Source: Flaccisagitta enflata (taxonomy: Eukaryota; Chaetognatha; Sagittoidea; Aphragmophora). Taken from it: 64,000 bases of DNA. This document shows positions 37,080-64,000 of this stretch, piece after piece. The notes below the pieces were generated by a model, which had not been told where the DNA came from, made no database searches, and saw only the letters and a program-made list of their open reading frames with translations. The stretch is taken from positions 16,740,001 to 16,804,000 of the forward strand of contig OZ231126.1 of assembly GCA_965153355.1 (NCBI GenBank), read 5' to 3'. Positions within the stretch are counted from its first letter, which is position 1, and each line of letters begins with the position of its first letter. The position numbers were made by a program, and so were the translations under genes.

Positions 37080-38260
37080 CAATATTCATAAACTTGATTT
37101 TTACTCGACGGAAATACTGGTTTGGCAGCTCAACTTCATTTATTGAAATGATTGGAATGCAAACTTGTCAAAAATCAATTTGGCATTTATCTTTCGCCAC
37201 GCGCAAGCCGTCATTATAGGGTAGCTCATGTCTGCTGGGACGCTGGACGCCCCATTTGATTATCAGGTAGCCAGAACAATTTGCAATACCGTACTGGCGG
37301 TTATCCCCACCCCTACCCCTTCGCCAATTGTACCGGGGTTTCCGATAGAAAGTCACTATTTTCTTTGTTCATATCAAGATAAAATTTACTTTTTTGAGAC
37401 ACTCGGTATATCTATATCCCTTCTTTTTCTGTTGTTACGTAATTCCTCTATTCTTCATAACGATGCACCCTTTATCAATGAATTCGCCCGTGCACCTTTT
37501 GTGTCGCGTCTCACATTTAAGATTATTGCAATTTCAAATTTCTTCACAACTTAAAAGTTAAACCATATACGTATTTATTGATTCATCTGTTGCTCCCATT
37601 CGCGTTCTTCGTGCAACCTTTCTTTTATGTTATTGAAAATCATGACTAGAAACTTAAGCCTGGTTGTAAATTCATGAACATTGAAAGGTCACATTAATTT
37701 TATGCACTTCCACTCTCGCAAAATTGTTTTGAGGAGTCGTAAAGTTTTGGTCGTTGCATATATTTTGACTCCATTTTACATGCTGCTACTGTAGTAACTA
37801 CTAACCAGTATCGAACATAAAATTTTGGCAGTGACGCAAAATATACTCGAGCTCTCTTTTTAGACTAACGCAATGTGTGAATTATATGAGATTATGAGTA
37901 CCATAAACCGGCGAAAACTCATACGATTTGGGTATCTTTCGTTCATTTTGTCATTTTGTTAATATTTTATTTTCGTTGCTATTTTGTTTTTAATAATGCA
38001 CAATGTATTGGAATAAATCTAAGTTGCTGGTTCAACAATGAATACATTTAGGTTCTTGCATTTACCATTGATCTGTCTATTGTCATCAATTGATTCATTC
38101 TTGATTATGGAGAACAGTCAAAACTCAATGATCAACGAATCTTGGTTTGCTTTCAATGAGAAGACACGTAGTTGTCTCAGAGTAACAAATTTACAGCACA
38201 ACGTGGACACATCATTGTCCCGCTGGAGTACCTAATATTGATTGCTAGGCAATTTATTTA
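37080..38260. other. Intergenic, no gene seen
   Basis: Downstream of the GPCR. AT-rich, no recognised exon or repeat family. Confidence 0.5.
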
Positions 38261-38476
38261 GAATACAAGGCCGAATTCACGGCTACCGAAGTCGCGTGCG
38301 GGTGGGCAGGGGCAGTATGAAAAAAGGTCAATCAAACATTTGGACACGGAAAGTAATGCAAAAACCGCCCATAAACGCCGAAAAAGCAAAGTGTGACTGA
38401 CTGACGGACCGACCAACCGGCCGACCGACCGACCGACATAGCGGATTTTACAGTAGCGTGCACGCGACTAAAAAGC
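38260..38476 (-). mobile_element. Hairpin-ended element copy
   Basis: ACAAGGCCGAATTCACGGCT, AAGTCGCGTGCGGGTGGGCA, then CGGACCGACCAACCGGCCGA and hairpin AGTAGCGTGCACGCGACT (one mismatch) with AAAAAGCG. Confidence 0.82.
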
Positions 38477-38479
38477 GCA

Positions 38480-39500
38480 GCCAAATGACGCAACTTTAAT
38501 CTCATTTCGAGTATTTCAGAATGCGTCTCGTTGTCAATTGCATTCACGACGTTGTTTCCATTTTACATTACCGATGAGTTTGATTAGATTTATATAGATA
38601 GAATAGGTACAATTTTTTGGATGATTCGCTACGTTCCTCGAAAACAATCTTCCTAGGATTTTGAGCGGCGGTCCCAAATAATTGAAATTAGCCTCACCAG
38701 ATCTGAAAAAATTTCTCTTAAGCCTGGAATAAGACCTTTGGAGTTGCTCCCCTGCTCATATTGCCACAGCAATTGTACAGGGCAAAAAGAACCGCTGACC
38801 ATGTGCAATCCTTGCAGCCCAACGGCCAACAATACTTGACCAAATCATAGCAAACTGACACATTTAATTTCAGCAAGAACAAATTCACACTTGAGCCGAT
38901 CTAGTTACGACCTGTATTTTTTCCCAGTTTTTAATCGTTTGCTGATAGTGATAACAACAAGAGCGTGTGTCCGGAGATCCGACGATCTCAAGGAAGGCCA
39001 CTGCCCAGACAAACATAAACCCCGCCTTCTCATATGCTGTCCCTGCCCGTTCGCAGCACTGCGCCTCCCCACCCTCAAGCCGCTACTTACTGATCGCGTA
39101 TCCGGCCTTGTTTATCCTCAGCTAACTCGAACGAGTAAAAAAATGAATAATGAGATTATGAGAAAGAAAAAAATCGGAAAAATTGTTGGGACATGTTTTG
39201 AGTGGGACTTGAGTCGTAACGGGAAGAAAGAGGCCGGGAGGGAATCTAGTCTTGCGGTGTTGAGTCTTTTCTTTCTTTTGTATATCTTAGCTTCATTTAC
39301 AGTCATGTATTTTGCCTAAGCGCACTACCTATTTAGGCAAGATTAGGTGCAGTCCTTACCGCAACGACAAGTCTTAAGGCTATCGTTGCTTCAAAATGAA
39401 GTTACCCTGAATTTTTTTTCTTTTATAGAATGTCAAATACTAGTGTAAGAAACCCCTTCAAAAAATTTCAGAAAATTGAAAAAACCCAAATATAAGCAAT
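38480..39500. other. Intergenic with element scraps
   Basis: 38740-38800 and 39000-39115 carry fragments of both dispersed families (GGGCAAAAAGAACCGCTGAC; GTCCCTGCCCGTTCGCAGCA and TATCCGGCCTTGTTTATC). A 142-codon frame at 38891-39319 crosses them and is not supported. Confidence 0.45.
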
Positions 39501-39504
39501 TTTT

Positions 39505-39778
39505 CAGACGCTCGCTAGCCTGACTGGGGCCACTGAGGAAGCTGAAATTTTTACTGAAGATAGACGAGACATGTGGCCAGGGTAGACCTGTAAAAAAATT
39601 GTGAATTTTATTATTTTACATACAATAAATCCAAGAAGAAATCTGTAAAATGTAACCATATAAAGGCTAATACCTTTTTTGGGAATTTGTTCCAGGTCTA
39701 CCCTGGCCACATGTCTTCTCTATCTTCAGTAAAAATTTCAGCTTCCTACGTTGCCCCAGTCAGGCTAGCGAACGTCTG
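39505..39778. mobile_element. Foldback element, ~88-bp arms
   Basis: CAGACGCTCGCTAGCCTGAC (39505) and its inverse GTCAGGCTAGCGAACGTCTG end two arms that also share TGGCCAGGGTAGACCTG. The arms are more than 90 percent matched and separated by about 98 bp of AT-rich loop. There is no ORF. Confidence 0.88.
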
Positions 39779-39789
39779 TGGCTAGTGAG

Positions 39790-40795
39790 TAGATCGCCTG
39801 ACATGAGCACTGTAATAATGCGCAAGGTGAGAATAGAAATTAATTTCTTGAAACATTGACATTGAAAGAAGAATTTGTGATTAAGGAAGGACAGACGGCC
39901 TCCTTTAGTCTGTTGTACATATCCTGCACTGATACATTAAAAATTTTCATTTTTTCCCCTTTACTCAACCAAAGCAATCTTGATTTTGTTTTTGCTTTGT
40001 AATTCGGGTCAGGCCAGTGCTATACAGTCAAAAATTGAAACAGAGACCCTCAGTACGCATATTAGTCCAATCATCATGAAAACAGATTTTTAATTTGTCG
40101 CCTATCTTGAGGAAATGTAAGCCTTAAGGGATGGACGCAATCGTTTCAAGGAAATGCCACAAATGACGGAAATTTTTTTCTCTGTGGAGCACCGCCAGAG
40201 CGCACCCGCTAATAGGGCATGCCTACCAGTAAGGCATAAAATATACTGTCCCAAGAGAGATTTGTGAATTATTTCTACATTGGCGATAAGGCAGCTTCAG
40301 TAGAAGGCATAATTTTGCTTAGTACCTTGAAATGCGCTATAGTGAAGCTCAACTTTATGTTACAGGTGTGTTTTCGTATTTTGCAGTCCAGCTGTCCAGA
40401 TGGCAGCATGCATCGCAGTTTTCTGGGGGGGGGGCAATAATGAATTATGCAAAGCCTTTCGCAAACGAGGAAGACAGAGAGGTAAGTACTAAATCAATTT
40501 TCAGTCGTTCCATTGTGAATAGATTGGTATATTGCATAAAAAGTTATTTCCGGTATATTAAACTTTTCTAGTATTCTTACATCGAAATACATAATTACTC
40601 TCTGTCTTATAAAAATTTGTTTACTGTATGATTAAAAACAGAAAAAAAAAAATAACTGCTTCTACCTTCCTTTCTTCTTTTATCATTTTTTTTTCTTTTG
40701 CTTCTCTCTTGGGCTAAATCTTATTAAATGAGAGAATAATCTGCATGAAGTAGTCTGCGCAAGAACCAACGCAGATTCTTTCTTCTTCTTTCTTC
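39790..40795. other. Intergenic, no gene seen
   Basis: A 79-codon frame at 40332-40571 has no recognised domain. Nothing else supported. Confidence 0.45.
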
Positions 40796-40796
40796 T

Positions 40797-41125
40797 TCTT
40801 TTATTTCCTTTTTAGGTGAATCCTCACATTAATTGCAAAGGCCATGTTGGGTGGTTGGTCGGTCGGTCACACTTTACTTTTTTTATCACTTTTATTTCTT
40901 TAAGTCATTTTTAGTCACTCTAAGTAATTTTAAGGCATTCTTAGTTGTTCTAAGTCATTCTAAGTCATTCTAAGTCATTCTAAGTCATTCTAAGTCAATT
41001 TAAGTCATTCTAAGTCATTTTTGGTCATTAGGTCATTTCATCATTTTTGTTCTTTTACTTCCTTTTTAGGTGAATCCTCACATTAATTGCAAAGGCCATG
41101 TTGGGTGGTTGGTTACTTAGTTGGT
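40797..41125 (+). repeat. Direct repeat around a decanucleotide block
   Basis: TTTTTAGGTGAATCCTCACA with ATTAATTGCAAAGGCCATGT and TGGGTGGTTGGT occurs at 40811-40862 and again at 41066-41115. Between them lies a 10-bp repeat AAGTCATTCT (40910-41030) resembling the interior of subfamily B elements. Confidence 0.8.
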
Positions 41126-41290
41126 AGGTCGCATCAAAAGTTTTTTTTCAAGGGAAATGAAATGTGACTCAAATGTCTATATACGGATCATTCGCATTGA
41201 ATCAGTTCGGCTTTTCTATCATTTTTCCATTCCTCAATCGGGAACTTCATTCATTCATATATTCATTTATTTGTTCTTTTATTCAATCAT

Positions 41291-41550
41291 TTTTAGTCGC
41301 GTGCACGCGACTCTATGACCCGCTCTGTCCGTCGGTCCGTCGGTCCGTCGGTCCGTCGGTCCGTTGGTCCGTCGGTCCGTCACGCTTAGCTTTGCTTAGT
41401 TTTTTTTCGTTGTTTTTAATCATTTTAAGTCATTATAAGTTATTTCAAGACAATTTACATCCAGTCTTTTGATTTTTTAATCTTAAGTCTTTTGGTTTTA
41501 TGGTCTTAACAACCGCACGCGACTGTAAGGTGTTGGCCTTGTTTATGCTG
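41291..41550 (+). mobile_element. Hairpin-ended element, subfamily B, perfect palindrome
   Basis: AGTCGCGTGCACGCGACT (41295-41312) is a perfect 18-bp palindrome. CTATGACCCGCTCTGTCCGT, six CGGTCCGT-type units, CGCTTAGCTTTGCTTAG, a CTTAACAACCGCACGCGACT inner end and a TTGGCCTTGTTTATG terminus follow. Confidence 0.85.
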
Positions 41551-41625
41551 CATGCTGTTCAAAGCAAAGAGTACGCAACATGAGCCTACTTGGCCATGTT
41601 TTCTTTTCTTTTCAAGTAACCCTCA

Positions 41626-41828
41626 CACGCTTCTCAATTTAGCTTTTTTATGGAAATAGAATAAAGTTTGAGCAAAACTCCATTATTGCGGATGTCTTTT
41701 GACATTATTCGTTTTTTTTTGTTAAAAGTTCATTCTTTGAGTGAAATTTATCTCTGAGAGCTTTTTCATAGAAACAAGTACCCCGGGGGTACAACGATGC
41801 GTCCACATGCTGGTTAGCTTGTAAATGA

Positions 41829-41906
<78 letters not shown>

Positions 41907-42404
41907 AACATTGCATCAGCCCAATGTCAGAACCTAAGATGATGAAATCGACTTTAAGATCGTTTGCGATCGATTTCAACTCAAGCGTGACGGACCGACC
42001 GACCGACGGGCCGACCGACGGACGGACAAAGCCTCTTATAGAGATGCGTGGACGCATCTAAAAACGTAATGAAATGGTGCTGCGTCTGTAAGGTCGCATG
42101 GCCTACAGGAATCTAGCGTTTGATTGAGATCAAGTTTCTATGCAAAACCCAATTTAGCTTTCATATGCAATCTCGCAACTTTTTAGGAAGTTTTATTTTC
42201 CAATGGTTGGTCACTACATTGGTCCGTCTGTCTGTTGGTGCCTTCATAAATTGCACCCGCTCTCAAATGCTAATCTTGATGTTGTGATAGAAAACTAAGA
42301 CTGAAATTCATGAAACACTGATTTGACCCTATGGCCCAAAATTAACATCCGCATTTGTGGAGTTGCCTTACAAACTCCATTGTATTTCCACCTATAATCG
42401 AGGG
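41626..42404. repeat. Recent segmental duplication, copy 1
   Basis: Nearly identical to 46854-47612 from CACGCTTCTCAATTTAGC to CACCTATAATCGA. The differences are the CT-array length (41831-41905 versus 47060-47115) and a few substitutions. It contains a GATGCG-type hairpin end: AGATGCGT-GG-ACGCATCT at 42042-42059. Confidence 0.95.
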
Positions 42405-42601
42405 TGCTCAGAGTGAAAATGCGATTTGATACAAATGTACATAAAAACGGAAAAGCGGAAAAGGTACAGACAAATGTAAATTAGGAGAAAAAAAAAAGTC
42501 GAATATTTCACTGCCTTCTTGCGTGCAACTCGGGTGACTCGATCCTCTCTAGTTTGTCCTCAAAACATTTGCGACTCTGTCTTTTCTTAGTTTTTCTCGT
42601 C

Positions 42602-42937
<336 letters not shown>

Positions 42938-43153
42938 TGTGAGTAAATACTAGTCATTCAGTTAGTTCGAAGGGGAGAAAAAGGTGGCGACTTTTAAAAA
43001 GGACCAACATCGTTGAGAGGAGGACGAGAAATGCTGGAACAATGACAACAACAACAACAACTCCAGTATCAATACTAGGAATAAAATAACAAGAACATAG
43101 TAAACACCGACCGATATGAACAGTATTTTTGAAAAAATATTACATCAAAACAA

Positions 43154-43178
43154 ATGATCAAAAACAATTGCAGCAGCG

Positions 43179-43272
<94 letters not shown>

Positions 43273-43504
43273 CGTCGACTCAACGAAATGGGATCGACTC
43301 AAGCAGCGACAACGGGACGACGACGACGACGATAGCGACTTCCTACACACCGGCATGGGAATGAATAATCGAGAACAAAAGAACTGCGAGCGAGAGGAAG
43401 ATTCTGGGGATTTTTTTTTTTTTTTGAAGAGGAACCAACGCAAGTGGAAAGAAATAGCATGGAACAAATCGCGCGGAAGAATGGAAGACACGTATTATAA
43501 ATAA
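43154..43504 (+). other. Open frame with poly-Asn tract (doubtful gene)
   Basis: A 116-codon ATG frame reads the CAA array at 43181-43273 as poly-Asn (AAC codons) and continues with a charged segment (six Asp near 43314-43333, NREQKNCEREEDSGD). Its non-repeat part is unusually codon-like, but there is no splice site, domain or promoter evidence. A gene is possible, but not supported. Confidence 0.2.
43181..43273. repeat. (CAA)n array
   Basis: About 92 bp of CAA repeat; possible SINE tail, but no tRNA-like head was found nearby. Confidence 0.95.
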
Positions 43505-43594
43505 TAGTATTAATTCAAACCCCGAATAATGATGGAATCATATTCTTCATCATTCTCAAGAATATTCTCCGATTCTCACACTCTTAATTTCTCT

Positions 43595-43750
43595 TCTTTC
43601 TCTCTTTCCTATTCTTCTCCTTCTTCTTCTTCTTCATCTTCTTCTTCTTATTCTTCTTCTCCTTCTCCTTCTCCTTCTCCTTCTCCTTCTTGTTCTTGTT
43701 CTTGTTCTTGTTCTTGTTCTTGTTCTTCTTCTTCTTCTTCTTCCTCTTCT
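43595..43750. repeat. (CTT)n / (CTCCTT)n / (TTGTTC)n arrays
   Basis: Three successive short-period arrays: CTT at 43617-43660, CTCCTT at 43660-43690, TTGTTC at 43689-43725, then CTT again. Confidence 0.93.
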
Positions 43751-44245
43751 ATGAAACTGGGATCTCCAGAGAAATAGACACGACAACAAAAATGGAGAAT
43801 GAAAAAAATAATGAAAGGGAAATCAACGGAATGATAATAAACAATGAATTTACGACCGACCATTGATCGTCACTGCACTGGACAATTATCTCTCTCAAAA
43901 CTGCGGATAACATGCAAATGAACCAAACAATACGTTGAACTAGATTCGCAAATTTATCGAGTTATATACGGGTGAAAGAACGAAAGGGAAAGGGAGTAAG
44001 TATTTTTTTTTCTTCCTCACATGCAACACGTCATCTACATTCTACAAAAAAGAAAACAACAACAAAAACAATAACGCTGGGTAAAAGAAGCACTCTTAGA
44101 AACGTGACCTTTAAACAAGACATGTCAGCGAGAAAAATATACTGTAAGACATGATGGACTACGATTTTACGGTTCAGGTAATGTTAAAAAAAAAACAAGT
44201 ATTGTTACAAACTTTTGTGTGTGTGTTTTTTAAGCATGAGTAAAT

Positions 44246-44540
44246 CATGGCCGGATTCACAGTTAACTGCAGGTAGGCGGGGGTAGAAATGCAAAAGGCT
44301 ACCTTGGCATATGTGCTGAAGCAGTGATGCAAAAACTGTCCACAAACATCGAACAAGGCCGGATACACGGCCACCCTAGTTGCGTGCGGGTGGACAGGGG
44401 CAATGATGGAGAAGGTCACTGGGGCATTTGGGCAGGAGCAGTGAGCTGCAAACGCTCAAAAACGCCGAAAAAGTAAAATGGGGACCGACCGACCAACCGA
44501 CAGGCGGACAAAGCGGGGTGTAGAGTCGCGTAGTCGGGGA
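44246..44540 (-). mobile_element. Hairpin-family copies, compound
   Basis: ATGGCCGGATTCACAGTTAA (44248) begins one copy and ACAAGGCCGGATACACGGCC (44353) a second, with GTTGCGTGCGGGTGGACAGG, GGGACCGACCGACCAACCGA and GCGGGGTGTAGAGTCGCGTA at the hairpin end (44514-44533). The right stem is truncated. Confidence 0.75.
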
Positions 44541-44733
44541 AGAAATTAACTGAGATAAAATCACTTAAGAAACAATTAGATAGAATGTCATTTCCAAGGT
44601 TTCCGGCCCCTTTTGGCTTTTCATGTTTTAAGCCGTTTTTTAATTTGTTAATAAAACTGGTGATTGTTCGAATTTGTCGTTGTCGGTGTTTAATTGAATA
44701 TAATGCCACCATGCTGATAGGGGAGGGTGAGAC

Positions 44734-44737
<4 letters not shown>

Positions 44738-44807
<70 letters not shown>

Positions 44808-44832
44808 AGAGAAAGAGAAAGAGAGAAGAGAG

Positions 44833-44904
<72 letters not shown>

Positions 44905-44970
44905 AGAGAAAGAGAGAAAAACAGAGTGACAGAGAAAAAAGAGAGACAGAGAGACAGAAAGAGAAAGAGA
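44738..44970. repeat. (GA)n with GAAA interruptions
   Basis: GA array at 44741-44800, AGAGAAAG units, GA again at 44845-44897, then degenerate. Confidence 0.95.
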
Positions 44971-45554
44971 GAGCTCTGCGAAAAAACTCCAAGGGGGATA
45001 CAAATTTGCGACAACGTGGATTAGGTTCTTCTCCATGTATACAGTCAGCGTTCACTTAAGAAAAGTTAAAAAAAAAGAGGGTAAGACAGAAAATTTGAAA
45101 AAAAAAAAGAAAAAAAAAACTAAACAAGAAAGCAATTAAAATAATGAAAACTAAACAAAAAAAGCAAAAGCACCCTCAATGAAAAAAAAAAAACCAAACA
45201 AACAAACAATTAAATAGATAAATACATAAAGACAAGAGAAAAAGAAACCCGATTTGAATGAGGAAGATTTATCCCACCCAAACCAATCCCTTGCAAGGCT
45301 TGCAATGTCGAAGGGAAACCCACATTTACTTGAAGAATTTCCCCGATCAAATACTTATCGGGCCCAATTTCGGTGTCGTTTCTGCTGGTCTCGGGCACAA
45401 TCAAATTAAGCGTCGTTGGCGTTTGTCACTGAGCCCTCTGTGCTTCACTGATCGGCAATCAACATAGTGAACATACTGATACATATTCACTTTTATATCA
45501 ATCTTGGAAGAGACAAGAAAAAAAAAACTGTAAACAAAAGAAGAGAGAAAAAAA

Positions 45555-45680
45555 TAGTCGTGTGCGAGTGGGCAGGGGCAGTGATGAAAGGTTACTGGGT
45601 TATTTGGACTGCAGCGGTTGCAGTTGGGCCAAAAAGCTCAAAAAAGTCGAGATGAGTCGCGTAGCACGTGACTTTAAACC
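45555..45680 (-). mobile_element. Hairpin-family short copy
   Basis: TAGTCGTGTGCGAGTGGGCA (45556), GGGGCAGTGATGAAAGGTTA, AAAAAGCTCAAAAAAGTCGA, then GAGTCGCGTAGCACGTGACT. The tetranucleotide tract is absent, so the ends are close together. Confidence 0.65.
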
Positions 45681-45689
45681 ACGCACTCT

Positions 45690-45714
45690 GTCTATCTATC
45701 TATCTATCTAGCTT

Positions 45715-45768
<54 letters not shown>

Positions 45769-45812
45769 AATCTATTCATCTGTTTATCTATCTATCTATA
45801 CAATTGTTTCCC
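45690..45812. repeat. (CTAT)n array
   Basis: CTAT repeat starting immediately after a hairpin-family terminus, as at 16738. Confidence 0.95.
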
Positions 45813-46336
45813 GACTAATTGTTTAATTGTTTAAAGTAATTGATATATTTTGAGCAAGAAAGGCCTTTTCAAAACTAAAGGCACACTGCATATACACAAT
45901 ATACATTATACAATTTGATATTATACAATTGTGCTGTCAAGCACAAAACACTGGAACGTCGCTATTCACGACTTGAAGGGGTGAAACAAACAAGAAAAGC
46001 AACAGCAGAATCTAAGTCCAGTTAAACACAACAACCATGTTTTTTTTTCAAACAGATTCGAATGTACCTAATAGTAACAGGCAAATTCATTTGACAGGTT
46101 GCATTGGGGTCGATGACGACGGCCGTGGGAGTGCTGGAATTCGTCGCAGGTGTTGGACTCAATTGCAGTCGCAAAATTCCGATCATCAGAATCTAATTTT
46201 ATCTCGAAAGAAGATTTTTTTTCTCTCTCTGATATTATCGTTCGATGCGACGGATCTTACGATCTAAACAAGGATTATTAAAGAAACAACAAAGAATGAA
46301 AAAAATCTAGTGTCGTTTTTTATGAAAAAAACAAAC

Positions 46337-46340
<4 letters not shown>

Positions 46341-46400
<60 letters not shown>
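46341..46400. repeat. (CAA)n array
   Basis: About 60 bp of CAA repeat. Confidence 0.95.
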
Positions 46401-46565
46401 AGAACACGATTTGGCAAACGCTGCTATTATGCTACTATTCCAATACTGTAAAACCTCTCTACCTCTGTAACGCCGACATCTTCTTCGCAACTTTTTTTTA
46501 ACTCTTTTTTCTCGTACCTCTGCTTCTCCACCCCCCCCTCACCCCCCTATGAATGAACATTGAGG

Positions 46566-62551
<15,986 letters not shown>

Positions 62552-63600
62552 GTAAGTCAATATGCAGATGAAGTATTCAAACATACAGGTGGAGCATTCA
62601 AATGGATGAGGGTGTACAATGTCCTGTTGACTGACCCGTGGATTGGGTACTGGGGATGGGGGATGAGGGAACGGTCGGGTTTCAACTTCAAGTAGCATCT
62701 GAAGGCAATATTTAGTGTGTCAACAGGGGTCAAAATAGAAATTTTCATGAGAATAGAAATGAAAAATGACATTGAAAAAATCATTGTAATATATCATGGT
62801 AGATATTTAATTGCAAAATTTGCATTCAAATTAGACAAAAGAGCAAGTATTGATACCCTCAACTTAAAAAAATCACCAAAAAATTTCCAGAGTATTATAT
62901 TTGTTCACTGATAGGAGGCTTGTTAAAATTATAACTTTGCATAGAAAATGGAAAAATACAAAAATGAAGAACATAGCCGCCTCCCAAAATTGATTACAGA
63001 GGCGGCTATGTTTTTGAAAATGCAAAATTCCTCTGCATTTGAGTGTCTTATAATGTAAACAAAATGTAAACAAAATTTCAGTAAAAACCTTTTTTTCTTT
63101 GCTTTGCTTATGTGAATTGCTGATTATAAGGTTCATTAGAGGTCAGCATATGACAAAGACATACACACAGTATGTTTCTGGGGACAATTTGTCTCTTGAA
63201 AATATTTTTGGCATCATTATTATTCAACTATAGTTGAAAAAATGTGGCGAAACACTAAATGTGGCATCAAATGCTCGCCGTCGTAGCTTCCACGGCTTTT
63301 GCCTTGGCAAGTAGCTTTCCCACCCACCAAATGGAAGCTTCCTTATCCCTCTTACTGGGGCAAAGATGAAAAAGAAAAACCAGAAAAAAAAACAACAACA
63401 ACAACAACAACAAAAAACGAGGCCGGATACACGGCCAATGAGAGTGGGCAGGGGCAAGGACTTAGACATCATTGTTTCAGCCGATTTCGAGACATCCAAA
63501 ATTTCGCGTTTCCTACCCTTCGGACCAACGGACCAACGGATAGACTCACCCTCTTATCCTACAACGTAGCTTAACAACCGACTGAGACCATCACGCTAAA
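62552..63600. other. ESRP intron 4
   Basis: Holds a short perfect hairpin (62970-62983 with 62999-63012, AACATAGCCGCCTC), a CAA run at 63393-63412 and a hairpin-family fragment at 63418-63555 (GAGGCCGGATACACGGCCAA, AGAGTGGGCAGGGGCAAGG, CGGACCAACGGACCAACGG). No further ESRP exon is seen before the window ends. Confidence 0.6.
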
Positions 63601-63604
63601 AAGA

Positions 63605-64000
63605 AAATAGTCGCAAGAGCGTTAGATGGTCAGCGGTACCCGTTGCCCCTAAGTGAGTGTATGAGGGTGTGAGATGGTGAGAGGGGCAGCGGCCCCGAAG
63701 GAGCCAATGACCTATGCTGTTTGTATTTGAGCCTGGAGGCTGGAATTGGGGCCTTGAAGCTGGGATTTGAGCATAGAGGCAGGGATTTGAGCCTTGTGGC
63801 TGAGATTTGAGCCTCAGGACTGGGATTTGAGCCTCAAGGTTGGAATTTGAGCCTCAAGGCTGGGATTTGGGCCTTGAGGCTGGGATTTGGGCCTTGAGGC
63901 TGGGATTTGGGCCTTGAGGCTGGGATTTGGGCCTCGAGGCTGGGATTTGGGCCTCGAGGCTGGGATTTGGGCCTCAATCTGAGATTTAAGCAATAAGGCT
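63605..64000 (-). mobile_element. 20-bp-minisatellite element, inverted copy (cut by window end)
   Basis: The tail (TAGTCGCAAGAGCGTTAGAT, CAGCGGTACCCGTTGCCCCT AAGTGAGTG) and the palindromic end (63686-63719, GGGGCAGCGGCCCCGAAGGA) are an inverted match to 24823-24935. Then about 14 units of 20 bp (GAGGCTGGGATTTGGGCCTT) run to the edge. Confidence 0.85.

Noticed and set aside
38891-39319. 142-codon plus frame
   Set aside because: Runs across fragments of two dispersed repeat families.
45318-45404. Candidate minus-strand exon (NDTEIGPDKYLIGEILQ before GTAAAT)
   Set aside because: All frames from the nearest good acceptor (GGGCTCAG) meet a stop before it; no family match.
46103-46198. Candidate exon after TTGACAG encoding VALGSMTTAVGVLEFVAGVG to a stop
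   Set aside because: GC-rich and bounded by a possible acceptor, but no partner exon or known domain was found; the minus strand is about equally open.

Overview
This is nuclear DNA from a non-vertebrate animal. The evidence is spliced genes with GT-AG introns of 0.2 to 16 kb, metazoan gene families (a class A GPCR, an ESRP/Fusilli splicing factor, CD225/dispanin membrane proteins, an SRCR domain), a tRNA-derived SINE, several cut-and-paste transposon relics and an extreme load of microsatellites. The phylum cannot be fixed from the sequence. No bacterial genes, operons, rRNA or CRISPR array were seen.

The window holds two plus-strand genes. (1) A complete 8-exon, 450-residue rhodopsin-class GPCR (13859-36773). 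(2) The first four coding exons of an ESRP/Fusilli-type RNA-binding protein (46566-62551), which runs off the right edge before its RRMs. Intron 6 of the GPCR is 16.4 kb and contains three minus-strand coding units: the end of one CD225-type gene (21300-21923), a terminal SRCR exon (27280-27614) and a complete 3-exon CD225/dispanin gene (30427-31495). All splice phases match where exons could be joined. The nested genes lie wholly inside an intron of an oppositely transcribed receptor gene.

Layout: 1-13.8 kb is intergenic, with a minisatellite, GA/GAAA/CA/GGT/CT arrays and mobile-element fragments. 13.9-18.3 kb holds GPCR exons 1-6 with microsatellite-filled introns. 18.3-34.7 kb is the giant intron with nested genes, foldback elements and an element bearing a 20-bp minisatellite. 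34.7-36.8 kb holds the last GPCR exons between a long GT array and ATTC arrays. 36.8-46.5 kb is intergenic repeats. 46.6-62.6 kb is ESRP, whose 8.7-kb first intron carries a large palindrome, nested TIR elements, degenerate 153-bp tandem repeats and CTC-linked tandem repeats; the 2.8-kb second intron carries a 71-bp satellite. 62.6-64 kb is ESRP intron 4 with an inverted copy of the 20-bp minisatellite element.

The most interesting non-genic signal is an abundant short interspersed family, present in both orientations. Its terminus is a hairpin (type AGTCGCG...CGCGACT) next to a run of A/T and a CGGT/CCGT-rich tract. Other copies carry AGATGCG...CGCATCT, AGTTGCG...CGCAACT or GTGCG...CGCAC, that is, different stems with pairing kept. 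This looks like compensatory change and suggests that the structure, not the sequence, is maintained.
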